Below, one piece after another: positions 25,234 through 35,400 of a stretch of DNA of 64,000 nucleotides. The translations under genes and the position numbers were made by a program. The stretch is from Spirosoma aerolatum (GTDB lineage Bacteria; Bacteroidota; Bacteroidia; Cytophagales; Spirosomataceae). The notes below the pieces were generated by a model. The model ran no database searches and was not told the origin of the DNA. It saw only the letters and a program-made list of their open reading frames with translations. Within the stretch, counting starts at the first letter, position 1. Every line of letters starts with the position of its first letter. The stretch is from contig NZ_CP020104.1 of the NCBI RefSeq assembly GCF_002056795.1, positions 6,147,501 through 6,211,500 on the forward strand. Direction: 5' to 3'.

Positions 25234-26670
25234 CTAAAAAATCAGTGTTGATTGATCGGCAATCAGAACCGGCGAATCGTAGACCGGTAGGTTTCTGAAG
25301 GTGTAGGTAGTGCCCGTTTTCGTCCAGTTTCCTTTCGGAATTTCGTAGACGTGCCCCGTCAGTAGATCCACCCAGACCGGTGTGGTAAAATTCCCGGATG
25401 AGATGGTTATGTCGATGGGGGTTGTCCTGAACACATTGTTGGGCGTCTTACTATCAAACCAAAGGGATACAAGCTGCTTTTTTCCCGCTTTCCGGTGATA
25501 AACAAACGTCGAAATCGGCTCTATCGCGGTGGTGGTGACGGTTGCGGCCGGGGCTAGCTCAAGGCGGCTGTCGAAAACAGATGTAAGGTTCTGCACTGCG
25601 TAATACGCCACTTTGGGGCGAATGGCCGTTTTGTCCAGATCTGACTGAATTAACCCCTTCGTATTCAGCACGGGCGGATTAAATGCGTACCGAATGTCGA
25701 TGATGGTGAAGACCGACGTTTCGATGTCGCGGCCCAGATCGCCCAGCAGTCGGCGCATGTCGTATTTAGCCTGGCTGTATTCCGTCCAGTAATATTTGTC
25801 AAGGGCAAAGCTGGGTATGTAGCCCGATGGCGCCCCGTTTTCGCCCTGCCGCAGCAACAGCGTTTTTGAATACTTGCCGATTACGGCTTTCAGCGCCATC
25901 ACCCCTTTGTACGAATCTTCGGGTCGGAAGTCGTAGCTATGGTACGAAATCCACTCGAACAGAGGGAGCTTACCCTTGTCGCTAATGACCTTCAGAAACC
26001 GATCCAGGTACGCGGTATCGGAATGCGACGCAAAGGCCAGTCCGGCAATTTTGGCATTCGGCTGAATACGTTTAATGATGTCGGCGGTACGGATATTGAG
26101 TTCAGCCGTTGTTTCCGGGGTGATTTTCTGTAGGGGATGGTCGGGTTCATTCCAGATTTCCCATTCATGTACCCGGTCCTTGTAGCGGGTTACCAGTGCT
26201 TCGACCCAGCGGTCGTAGGCCGCATAGCCTTCGGGCGAAGTCGGCATACTGTTGAGCAGATTCGTACCGCCCCCACCTTCATAAATGGGGTTGCCATACG
26301 ATGTTTCCAGCCAGGGTTCAATCTTGTTAGCCACGGCAAAATCAATCACCTCATCGAGCCATTTCCAGTCGTACACGCCCTTCTTCGGCTCACACTTGGC
26401 CCAGCCTGCCTGCAACCTGATTTTTTTGGCTCCCAGCGGAGGCAGGTACGCCTTGTAGGCATCGAAGTCGGTATAATCGCGATCCAATGTCTCACAGCCG
26501 ACCGTAATCCTCGACGATTCGATCTGATTCGTAGACCGGGGCTTCAGCGTTCCAATTCGTTTCAGGCTAACGGCCAACGGCGTTTTCACCCGCTCGGCAG
26601 CGGTGTCGATGAACTGAGCAGCAGCGCTGACCGAGCAAAGAAAGAGGCAGGTAAATAGGATTCGTTTCAT
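25234..26670 (-). CDS. Clan GH-A glycoside hydrolase, paralogue 2 (GH39-like)
   Basis: A 478-residue exported protein with a signal peptide (to about residue 19, VSAAAQ). HEWEIWNEPD gives Glu 175 as acid/base candidate and LRQGENGAPS gives Glu 277 as nucleophile candidate. The C-terminal beta domain ends YDSPVLIADQS. It is closest in organisation to the proteins at 14895-16409 and 26675-28108; with the latter it also shares SYGNPIYEGGGG. Only 4 bp separate its start from the stop of the upstream paralogue, suggesting tandem duplication. The numbered GH family and the substrate are not assignable by eye. Confidence 0.78.
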   Translation of the reverse strand: MKRILFTCLFLCSVSAAAQFIDTAAERVKTPLAVSLKRIGTLKPRSTNQIESSRITVGCETLDRDYTDFDAYKAYLPPLGAKKIRLQAGWAKCEPKKGVYDWKWLDEVIDFAVANKIEPWLETSYGNPIYEGGGGTNLLNSMPTSPEGYAAYDRWVEALVTRYKDRVHEWEIWNEPDHPLQKITPETTAELNIRTADIIKRIQPNAKIAGLAFASHSDTAYLDRFLKVISDKGKLPLFEWISYHSYDFRPEDSYKGVMALKAVIGKYSKTLLLRQGENGAPSGYIPSFALDKYYWTEYSQAKYDMRRLLGDLGRDIETSVFTIIDIRYAFNPPVLNTKGLIQSDLDKTAIRPKVAYYAVQNLTSVFDSRLELAPAATVTTTAIEPISTFVYHRKAGKKQLVSLWFDSKTPNNVFRTTPIDITISSGNFTTPVWVDLLTGHVYEIPKGNWTKTGTTYTFRNLPVYDSPVLIADQSTLIF

Positions 26671-26674
26671 AAGT

Positions 26675-28108
26675 CTATTTTCCCCCTACGTATTGGACGG
26701 CCAATTTATCCGCTATCAGCACGGGGTAATCGGGGACGGGGATTTCAGAAAATGTCCATTGATCACCAGATTTCAGACATTGCTTTTTGGGTATTTCATA
26801 GACATTACCGGTAATCAAATCCACAAAAACCGGCTGGTTAAACTGCCCTTTAACGGTTACCGTTGTTGGTTTAGGCATGTATTGCTCGGCGGGTCGGGCT
26901 TCGCCATTCCAGAGTGTAACCAGACTGCCATTCCCTTTCGTTTGCCGGTAGACAAAGGCCGTTACGGTTTCCTGGCTGACCGCTGGTTTAGTCGATGGCA
27001 GCCGTTCGACCTGATCATCGAAGAGTGAGAAAACATGCTGGGCTGCTTTGTAAGCCAGTTTGGGTCGCTTAATGGTTTTATCGGGATTGGTTTGTAGCAA
27101 TCCTTTTGTATTCACCCCCACCATATGGTCGCCAGCGGTGTAGTGTATATCGCTGATCGTGAACAGATTCGTAGCAATACCGCGTCCGTGGTCGCCCAGC
27201 ATCCGGCGAAGGTCCCATTTGGCCTGGGTCAATTCGCTCCAGTCCTGATCACGCAAGGCACCAATCGTTACGGCTTTCGGTGTAGAAGGGGCTCCATTTT
27301 CGCCCTGCATAAACACGACGTTTGCCTTGTAGCTCCATACCAGTTGCCGCATTTTTTCGATGTTCGGATAGGATGAATCAGGGTTGTGAGCGTAGCCATG
27401 ATACGTCATAATATCGACCAGATCCAGCGCGTTTTCCTTTTTCAGTTCCTCGTAGAAGTCCTTCACAAAGTCCAGCTTTGTTACGCTCGCCATACCCAGC
27501 GCAATGAGCCGGGCATTGGGCTGAATCGACTTCACCAGCCGGGCCGTGCGGACGTAAAACTGGCCAATTTCCGTACCCGTATGCGTTGGGTTGAGATCGG
27601 GTTCGTTCCAGATTTCCCATTCAGGCACCTGACTTTTGTAGCGCGTCACGATGGCCCGAACCCAATTGTCCCAGGCCGTCAGCGCTTCGGGTGAGGTTGG
27701 GATATGGCCCGCCAGTTTGGCCTCGCCCCCACCCTCGTAAATTGGATTACCGTATGACAATTCCACCCAGGGAGCCACCCCGCGCGAAGCCGCATCGGGA
27801 ATGACGGCATCGAGCCATTGCCATTCATACGTCCCTTTTACCTTTTCGCACTTGCTCCAGCCGCCCTGTAGCCGAATTCGTTTGGCACCCAGCGGCCCCA
27901 GGTATGTCTTGTACGATTGGTAGTCGGTGTAATCCCGGTCGAGGGTTTCCCCGCCAATACTCCAGGCGCTGGATTTGATGGATTTCGCGTCGCGAGTTTT
28001 CAACTGCCCAACCACTTTCCAATCGGGTTGAGATAGAGCTACGTTCGGCTGGGCGAACCCTGTCTGGATGAAAAGAAAACCGGCGACAATGAGTAATCCA
28101 ATACGCAT
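26675..28108 (-). CDS. Clan GH-A glycoside hydrolase, paralogue 3 (GH39-like)
   Basis: A 477-residue exported protein (signal to about residue 19, QTGFAQ). PEWEIWNEPD places the acid/base candidate at Glu 169 and MQGENGAPS the nucleophile candidate at Glu 270. It shares the ETLDRDYTDYQSYKTYL block, SYGNPIYEGGG and the C-terminal DYPVLIAD block with the two other paralogues. It lacks the short AAERVKT-type segment that follows the signal in the other two, so it is probably the most divergent of the three. It follows the GH38-like gene after a palindromic repeat (28224-28282). Confidence 0.78.
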   Translation of the reverse strand: MRIGLLIVAGFLFIQTGFAQPNVALSQPDWKVVGQLKTRDAKSIKSSAWSIGGETLDRDYTDYQSYKTYLGPLGAKRIRLQGGWSKCEKVKGTYEWQWLDAVIPDAASRGVAPWVELSYGNPIYEGGGEAKLAGHIPTSPEALTAWDNWVRAIVTRYKSQVPEWEIWNEPDLNPTHTGTEIGQFYVRTARLVKSIQPNARLIALGMASVTKLDFVKDFYEELKKENALDLVDIMTYHGYAHNPDSSYPNIEKMRQLVWSYKANVVFMQGENGAPSTPKAVTIGALRDQDWSELTQAKWDLRRMLGDHGRGIATNLFTISDIHYTAGDHMVGVNTKGLLQTNPDKTIKRPKLAYKAAQHVFSLFDDQVERLPSTKPAVSQETVTAFVYRQTKGNGSLVTLWNGEARPAEQYMPKPTTVTVKGQFNQPVFVDLITGNVYEIPKKQCLKSGDQWTFSEIPVPDYPVLIADKLAVQYVGGK

Positions 28109-28223
28109 GATTTGTCTGTTTTAATGGCTTTACAAGAAGACCCGCACGATGCTCACCGCTCCGGTGGCCTTTCGAAACCAACCTAGGTTAGTTTCCGAAC
28201 CTCCAGGAACTGTCTTAGCAAAC

Positions 28224-28282
28224 CCCAACCCCTGAAGGGGGCTTTGCTCACACTCTAACTAAGCCCCCTTCAGGGGGTTGGG
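28224..28282. repeat. Imperfect inverted repeat between two PUL genes
   Basis: Arms 28224-28244 and 28261-28282 are complementary over 21 bp with a single-base indel in a C run (core CCCTGAAGGGGGCTT), with a 16-nt loop. On the minus strand it lies just after the GH38-like stop codon and could form a strong RNA hairpin that attenuates or processes the transcript. Confidence 0.65.
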
Positions 28283-28297
28283 TGTTGCAATACCTGC

Positions 28298-30949
28298 TCA
28301 AAATTGCAGCCGATACGTATTGATCTGCCGGGCGTTGAAATTCGTTTTCAAGCTGGTTTTAGCTGGTTTCAGGCTTTGTTCATTCGTTTCGATATGCGTT
28401 GTTTGCCAGGCCCGGTGAATCGGCAATGCCCAATTCAGTGTGGGGGTGGAATGGGTTTTATTCAAATTCCAGAACCGGGCGATCAAGCCGTTTCCGATGC
28501 CTTCTTCACTGGGTTTCAACGTCCAGATCAGCAGGCCCGGCGTATCGGCTTTGAGCAGTGAAAAGTTCGTTTCAGGATAGGTTGCCTGCGTGCCGGTTAC
28601 GGCTCCAGCCACCAGTGGATTCTGATCTTCGAGCGCGAATCTCATGGCCGTCAGAGCATCGAAAGCTGCTGTGCGGGTTGTCAGGGCAAAATGGTAGCGA
28701 AACTTCGTCACTCCGTTCTGGTTATAAATGCCGAGCCGTAGCGTATCTTTTTTACCCGATCCATAGGTATCGACCTGTCCACCGGCCAGCGCGTTAAACT
28801 GTGCCGACGTTTCCCAAAGCGAATCAGGAGTACTTTTCCCCAGCTTGAAAAAACTACAATCCTGATTCGAGATGGTAAGTCCAAACGCTGGCTCACCGAT
28901 GTCGGCAAAATGGTTGAATGTCTGCCAGTCGTAGCGGGCATTCTGGCTAGCGTAATGCCCACCGCGCGTTTCCTTTTTAGCCGTCAGAACGGCCCCCAAC
29001 TCTTCGTGATTGGTCGTCGGGTTTGTCAGATTCAGCGAAAACGCCCAAGTCTTTACGTCGCCGAAGTTGGCTTGCAGGCTGTCTTCAATGTCAATGCGGG
29101 GCGATCCGCCTTGGCGGCTGTTGCGGAATAGCGTTACCCGAACAGTGTGGGCAATGGGATCATTGGAAACGGCTTTAAGCGTTACCGAAACGGGGCCTTT
29201 GTTTTCCACGACGAGCGCGTTCCCGGCGTCTGGGTTTGTTGTGCCAATGTCGTTAAACCACCGTTCGCCCGGAGACCCGACGTTTGGCGTCTTCACTAGT
29301 TGCCGATTGGCTTTCCGGTCGTAGAGTTCACTGATAACGCCCGATTTTTTTAGCCGGACCCGGTAGTGTTCATTCTGGATAACCTCTCCGTTTACCTGGG
29401 CCGCATCGGGCTGGCTGGCTGGCGTTCCTTTCTGAATTTCATACACCTTATAGCCCACCGACGGTACGTTTTCAGCCCAGATTCGTACGAACGACTTGCC
29501 GCCTTTCTGAATCCGCTGGCTCACTACCTCGCGTTTTGTTTGCAAATCGATTACCCGAACGGCTTCCGCTCCCGGGTAGTCGAGGTCGGCCGCATCATTG
29601 CGCGACCAATTCAACGGATTAAATACATAGAAGCGTGAGGCAGCTGCGCGGGATGGGGCCATTTTGAGTTGTTGCCCCATAGCCAGCGACGCCCTGTTGA
29701 ACAGGGTATCGACGTACCCAACGATCCGGTGATGCAGTTTCGTTTGCCAGTTGGCCCGATCCCGTTTGGATACGGGTCCGTCGGCTGTCCAGTCATGTTC
29801 CCAGTAAAGGCCATACGCTTCCCAGGCCAGGTCCCGGGCTTCTGCCAGATCACGGGCAAAGGTGCTGTCTTTGAGGGATACCAATGCCGAGAGTGCTTCT
29901 GCCGACCGCAGCTTCTCCGTGGCTCGCCGGATGTGGGCCGTGGTTTCGTTCATCGACACCGGGTAAACATCCCATTCGTTGCCATAGCTCACCGATTCGG
30001 TGGGCAGTTTGGGGTAGCTGCGGTCTACATCGGCAAAAAAATCCTCTTCGTTCGACACCCGCACTTTACGCAACGGAGTCGAATAGCGTTGTGCTGCCTG
30101 GATAAACGGGGGCGATACGTATGTACTGAGGTCATCCCAGCCATAGCCAAAGGCACCTGCTACGTTGAACGGATAAGCCGATGTTGTTGTAACGGTATCA
30201 CACATCACCGTCATATCCTCCACCACTTTACCCATGTCGCCCACAATGTCTTTGGGGTCTTTTTCGCGTCGGGCTTCGGCATAGCCACCCAGGGTGCGCC
30301 CGTTATAGATGGGCCGGCTGTACCATTTCATCGTCACCGAACGACCATCCTGCCCCATGTACCTATACAACTGATTCCGGCGATGGGCCAGACTGGCATT
30401 GGGTATCCGGCTGGCACAGCCACAAACGCCCCGCCAGCTATATTTTGCTCCCGACCCCGCCCATAACGAACTCAGACCCAGCGGCAGGGTCTGGTTTTCC
30501 ATACAGACGGCCAGCCGAAACCGTAAATTCCATTGTCGTTCCAGCTGGCCCGCGTAGTACATGCCGCGCAACACGGCCTCGGTGGGTTGTCCGCCATACG
30601 TACTAACCAGGCCCGTAAGAGGGCTGCTGATGTGGCCTGTGCGGATACGACTAATTAGTCGTTCAACCTGAGCCGGGCTGCGGAATTTCTGATACGTTTT
30701 GATCCAATAACTCCCATCCAGATTGAATCGGGCCTGAAAATCGGCCGGGTTGTTCTGCGTCGAGTCGATTTGAGCCAGGTAATAGTCGATCATTCTGACA
30801 AAAACCGTATCGTACTGGGCTTCGTTACCCGTCCACATGTAGTCGGTATGGTCATCATTAGCCAGATACAGCCGTTTGACCGGTTGCGCTGATAGCGTCA
30901 AGCCAAGAAATAGAAGAGCCGAAAACAGTAGATACGATGCTGGTTTCAT
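28298..30949 (-). CDS. GH38-like glycoside hydrolase (alpha-mannosidase superfamily)
   Basis: An 883-residue exported protein (signal to about residue 21, LTLSAQ). The N-terminal domain opens with LANDDHTDYMW, a His-x-Asp metal motif in the place where GH38 has HxHxD, followed by RFNLDGSYWIKTYQKFR. The middle (about 330-480) is helical, and the large C-terminal part (about 480-883) is beta-rich as in GH38 (NEHYRVRLKKSGVISELYDR is characteristic). The segment around MENQTLPLGLSSLW differs from the usual nucleophile region, so the catalytic Asp cannot be placed with confidence. It follows SusC and SusD and is likely the first enzyme of the PUL. Confidence 0.72.
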   Translation of the reverse strand: MKPASYLLFSALLFLGLTLSAQPVKRLYLANDDHTDYMWTGNEAQYDTVFVRMIDYYLAQIDSTQNNPADFQARFNLDGSYWIKTYQKFRSPAQVERLISRIRTGHISSPLTGLVSTYGGQPTEAVLRGMYYAGQLERQWNLRFRLAVCMENQTLPLGLSSLWAGSGAKYSWRGVCGCASRIPNASLAHRRNQLYRYMGQDGRSVTMKWYSRPIYNGRTLGGYAEARREKDPKDIVGDMGKVVEDMTVMCDTVTTTSAYPFNVAGAFGYGWDDLSTYVSPPFIQAAQRYSTPLRKVRVSNEEDFFADVDRSYPKLPTESVSYGNEWDVYPVSMNETTAHIRRATEKLRSAEALSALVSLKDSTFARDLAEARDLAWEAYGLYWEHDWTADGPVSKRDRANWQTKLHHRIVGYVDTLFNRASLAMGQQLKMAPSRAAASRFYVFNPLNWSRNDAADLDYPGAEAVRVIDLQTKREVVSQRIQKGGKSFVRIWAENVPSVGYKVYEIQKGTPASQPDAAQVNGEVIQNEHYRVRLKKSGVISELYDRKANRQLVKTPNVGSPGERWFNDIGTTNPDAGNALVVENKGPVSVTLKAVSNDPIAHTVRVTLFRNSRQGGSPRIDIEDSLQANFGDVKTWAFSLNLTNPTTNHEELGAVLTAKKETRGGHYASQNARYDWQTFNHFADIGEPAFGLTISNQDCSFFKLGKSTPDSLWETSAQFNALAGGQVDTYGSGKKDTLRLGIYNQNGVTKFRYHFALTTRTAAFDALTAMRFALEDQNPLVAGAVTGTQATYPETNFSLLKADTPGLLIWTLKPSEEGIGNGLIARFWNLNKTHSTPTLNWALPIHRAWQTTHIETNEQSLKPAKTSLKTNFNARQINTYRLQF

Positions 30950-30972
30950 ATAAAAATCAGGGAGGAAGTTTT

Positions 30973-31003
30973 ACCCGCTAAGGTGATGGCGACCTTAGCG
31001 GGT
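30973..31003 (-). promoter_or_regulatory. Strong RNA hairpin between susD and the GH38-like gene
   Basis: ACCCGCTAAGGT (30973-30984), 7-nt loop, ACCTTAGCGGGT (30992-31003) is a perfect 12-bp stem. It lies just after the susD stop on the minus strand and lacks a following T run, so it is more likely a processing, stabilising or partial attenuation element than a full terminator. Confidence 0.6.
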
Positions 31004-31013
31004 TAGTTGTTGA

Positions 31014-32459
31014 TTAATACCCTGTATTCTGGGTGATTGATTTATTCAGGTCGATTTCCCGTTGTGGGATCAGGTAGAGCTGATTAAAATCTTTCACCTT
31101 GTAGCCCTTAGCAGTCATAACGGGTATGAACCGGCCCGTTCGAACGAGATCGAACCAGCGGTGCCCTTCAAACGCCAGTTCGACCCGGCGTTCCTGCTCC
31201 ATTGCCAGCCGAAAATCGGCCTGCGATAGTCCGGTTTTATCGGCTAGCCCCGCCCGTTTCCGAATCTGATTGAGGTAGGTAAGCCCTTCTGCCGTGCGGC
31301 CCAGTTCGTTCAGCGTTTCGCCATACATCAGCAACACATCGGCGTACCGAAGCAAGGGAAAGTCCACGTCAGAATCGGCATTCAGCGCCCCCTGCTGGCG
31401 GAATTTAACCACATACCGTTCATTTACCGTACTTCCATTGGCTGCTTTGTAGGAATTAAGCATGGATGCATCCTTCCGCAAATCGCCGGGCTCGTAGGCA
31501 GCGTCCATGTCGGCGGTGGGTCGGTTGAAGCCGCCCCCCGTGCCACCCCCTGCGCCCAGCAACGCAACACTTGCATTCACCGCAGCCCAGTTCGACCACA
31601 GATCGCTACCCTGACCAACCTGACCCGATTTATACTGTACCGCGAAGATGTATTCCTTGTTATTGACGAACGATGTAGTAGCCGGGAAAATATCCGCGTA
31701 TTTAGGCATCAGGCTGAAGGCATTTCCATCAATTACTTCTTTCAGCTTCGCAGCCGCATTGTCGTACTGTTTCAGTGTCAGATAGACTTTCCCCAGGAGG
31801 GACTTAGCCGCCCAGACCGAAGCCCGGCCAGCCTCTGAAGCAGGAATGGTGGCTGGCAGCTTCGTCTCGGCGGTTTTTAAATCACTAATGATCAACGCAT
31901 AGACATCAGCAGCGGGTGACCGGGGCAGGCTGTTGGCCCCATAAGGCGATGTGATCTCGTGCGTTGCTAACTGAACATCGCCAAAGAAGCGAACCAGGTT
32001 AAAGTAAAACAAAGCCCGCATGAATTTAGCCTCCCCTTCGAACCGGTCTTTCGAAGCCTGTGGAATGTTCACGGCCGGTAAGCGGTCGAGGATGGAGTTC
32101 GTCCGGGCAATACCGGCATAGTGACTGGTCCAGGCGTTGGAAATGGTCGTGCTGGAGAGGGCGAAGTTGAAATCCTCAAAATAATACAGTTCTGTAGCAG
32201 TACCACCCCGGGCCTGTCCCGTATCGGTATTGTCGGTCGAGAGTTCGGTCATATAGAGGTATGAGCCACTTCCTTTTTCAATAATACCCGGTAGTTTAAG
32301 CGCCCCATAAACACCGACAATGGCATTGTAAAAGTCGGCGTTGGTTTGGTAAAAATTGGCTTCGCTACGCTCCGTCTGTGGAACCTGGTCAAGCGAAACA
32401 TCCTGGCAGGCTCCCAGCAGACAAGCCGACAGAATGATAAGAAAAAGACTGATTTTCAT
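31014..32459 (-). CDS. SusD/RagB-family outer-membrane glycan-binding lipoprotein
   Basis: A 481-residue lipoprotein. The signal ends LLGACQD with Cys 18, and the mature N-terminus reads SLDQVPQTERSEANFYQTNADFYNAIVGVYGAL, typical of SusD. TPR-like parts (FMRALFYFNLVRFFGDV at about 148-164) and the C-terminal block MEQERRVELAFEGHRWFDLVRTGRF are hallmarks of the family. It caps the SusC transporter encoded 27 bp upstream and binds the oligosaccharide at the cell surface. It is followed by a 12-bp hairpin and then the GH38-like enzyme. Confidence 0.95.
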   Translation of the reverse strand: MKISLFLIILSACLLGACQDVSLDQVPQTERSEANFYQTNADFYNAIVGVYGALKLPGIIEKGSGSYLYMTELSTDNTDTGQARGGTATELYYFEDFNFALSSTTISNAWTSHYAGIARTNSILDRLPAVNIPQASKDRFEGEAKFMRALFYFNLVRFFGDVQLATHEITSPYGANSLPRSPAADVYALIISDLKTAETKLPATIPASEAGRASVWAAKSLLGKVYLTLKQYDNAAAKLKEVIDGNAFSLMPKYADIFPATTSFVNNKEYIFAVQYKSGQVGQGSDLWSNWAAVNASVALLGAGGGTGGGFNRPTADMDAAYEPGDLRKDASMLNSYKAANGSTVNERYVVKFRQQGALNADSDVDFPLLRYADVLLMYGETLNELGRTAEGLTYLNQIRKRAGLADKTGLSQADFRLAMEQERRVELAFEGHRWFDLVRTGRFIPVMTAKGYKVKDFNQLYLIPQREIDLNKSITQNTGY

Positions 32460-32486
32460 ATAAATAAGACGTTATAAGTCGGCAGA

Positions 32487-35400
32487 TCAGAATGATAAAT
32501 TGACACCAAACGTTACAGTTCGCGCTTGTGGATAGGCCCCGAAGTCAAGCCCGAACGAGGTGAAGCTATCCCCGCTGATATTGGTTTCGGGGTCGTAGCC
32601 GAAGTAGCTGGTGAAGGTGTACAGGTTGGTAGCCGTGGCATAGACCCGTACGCCCCCCAGTCCCAGCCGATTGACAAGCGTGTTGGGCAACGCATAGGCC
32701 AGTGTTACGTTCCGGATACGCCAGAACGACGCATCGAACAGATATACGGAGCTGTACTGGGTGTTATCGTTTTTGCCCCCGCGAATAGCCCGGCCAAACA
32801 ACCCATTACCGGGCTGATCGGGCGAAACCCAGCGGTTGTCGTACACGTACTGGGCGTTATTCTGCACTCCGGAGTTGTTGAGGTAGAAGGAGTTATTGTA
32901 GACCTGCTGACCCACCTGACCACTGGTCATAATATCCAGCGAAAAACCCTTGTATGTAAAGGTGTTATTAAATCCGAAGTAGTATTTGGGATAGGGGCTG
33001 CCAATCACTTCCTTATCATTATCGTTGATGACCCCATTCCCATCGATATCTTTCCATTTGACGTCGCCAGCGTGGGCGTTTGGCTGAACCGTGTAGGCTT
33101 TCGCTTCTTCCTCAGTTCGGAAAATACCCAGGAACCGACGACCGAAGAAACTGCCGATGGGATAACCCGCCTGCGTAACCGCATAAGCAGGCCGACCACC
33201 GGACGCACTTAGAATCCGCTCGGCATCGGTACTCATTTGCAGTACTTTGTTGCGGTTGAAGGTGATGTTAAAATTGGTATTCCATTTGAACGCACCCACC
33301 AGATTTCGGGAACTCATACTCAGTTCAACCCCTTTATTTTCTACCTTACCCAGATTGACCACGGCACTCGTCAAACCCGTTACGGCGGGTGTCTGAATAG
33401 TGAACAACATATTGGAGTTCACCTTGCGGTAATAATCGGCGGTGAAGGAAAGCCGGCTGTTCAACACTGATAAATCAAGCCCAACATCAACCTGCGTGGT
33501 CGACTCCCAACCCAGTTCGGGATTGGTGAACGACGAACGGCCCAGACCGGGTGTCAGTACATCGCCAATGACGTAATTGGCACCGCTCAGTTGCCCAATA
33601 GCCCGGTAGTTGCCAATGGCGTTGTTTCCCGTCAGGCCGTAGCTGGCCCGCAGTTTCAGATCACTCACAAGACTCTGACCTTTCATGAACCCTTCTTCCG
33701 AAACGCGCCAGCCTACCGACGCCGACGGGAATGTTCCCCAGCGGTTATTGGCTCCGAAGCGCGACGAACCATCCCGACGCAGTGTAGCCGTAATGAGGTA
33801 TTTGTCCTTATACCCATAGTTAACACGGGCCAGAAACGATTGTAAGGTATAAATCTGAGTACTCTCGCTGCCACTGGTTACCGTTCCCCCGTTAATATTA
33901 GGGATCAGATTGTCGGGGAAGTTGCCGGCGGTAGCGATGACTAGATCACTGTAGGAACGTTGGGCTGTGTAGCCAATGATGGCATCGACGGTATGATCGT
34001 TAAACTGCCGTTTGTAATTGAGCGTGTTCTCATTCAACCAGCTATTGTCTTCGCCATTCCGCGCTTCTGCGGTCGATGGGTTACTTGGATTGATCGTGTT
34101 AGGCGTCCAGGTCCGTCGCTTGAACTGATTGATATCGGTACCAAATGTCACGCGAAGCTTAAGGTCCTTCAGGATGGAATAGGTAGCAAACGCGTTGCCC
34201 AGAATCCGGAATTGAGAGGGGTGAATTTTGTACTCATTGGCAATCTGAACCGGATTTGCAATCGATGGCTGGCCTTCTGTTACGACAATATAGGAACTGT
34301 AGGAACCATCGGCATTGTACACCGGCACAAAGGGCGGCATGGATTGAGCAGCACTCAAAATCCCCAGTGCTCCATAGTGTCCTTCGGCATTCACATCGTT
34401 CTGATCGGTATAGCTGGGCGTGAGGTTTACCCCTATGCTCACTTTATCGGAGAGCTTGCCTTCCAGATTTGCCCGGAACGTATACCGTTGCAGTCCCGAA
34501 CTGATAATGATCCCCTGCTGATTGAAGTAACTCCCCGACAGGGCATACCGGAAATTATCCGTTCCACCCGAAGCTGAAATCTGGTAGTTCTGGATGGGTG
34601 CTGTTCGGAAAATAGCATCCTGCCAGTCGGTGGTGGTTAACTTAGAGGGATCCTGAAAAATGGCAGGAATCTGGTACGAGCTGGCGCGTTTGCTATTAGG
34701 GTCATTGATATTGGCTCCTGCTACATTATCGAGATAAGACGCATTGCGGGCTTCAGTCACCCAGGCCGCATATTCCTGGGCGTTCATCATCTCGATTTTT
34801 CTGGTCACCTGCTGGAAACCTGTGTAGGCGTTCACTTCAATCTTAGCCTTACCCGATTTTCCTTGTTTGGTGGTAATAATAATGACCCCGTTGGAGCCAC
34901 GTGACCCATAAATAGCGGTAGCCGACGCATCTTTCAAAACATCAATCGACTCGATATCGCCCGGATTAATGGTGTTCAACGGATTACCGAACCCAGCATT
35001 ATTGACCGGGAAGCCATCAATTACATAGAGTGGCTCATTACCACCCGTAATGGAGCTAATCCCCCGAATTAGGACGCTGGTGTTACCGCCCGGCGCCCCC
35101 GATGTATTGGTAATCTGCAAGCCAGCCACCTGGCCTTTCAATGCCTGATCGAAACCCGAAACAGGTACCTTCTGAATGTCTCTCGAACCAATCGTAGCTA
35201 TTGCTCCGGTCAAATCCTTCTTTTGCTGCGTACCGTACCCAACTACGACCACTTCATTCAGGGTTTTATCGCCAGGAGCCAATTGGACATCTATTGTAGA
35301 TCGCCCATTTACAGCAACTTCCTGACTTAAATACCCCACATAGGAAACCACTAACGTAGTATTCCCCGTAGGCAACGACAGCTTATAAACACCTTCGGCA

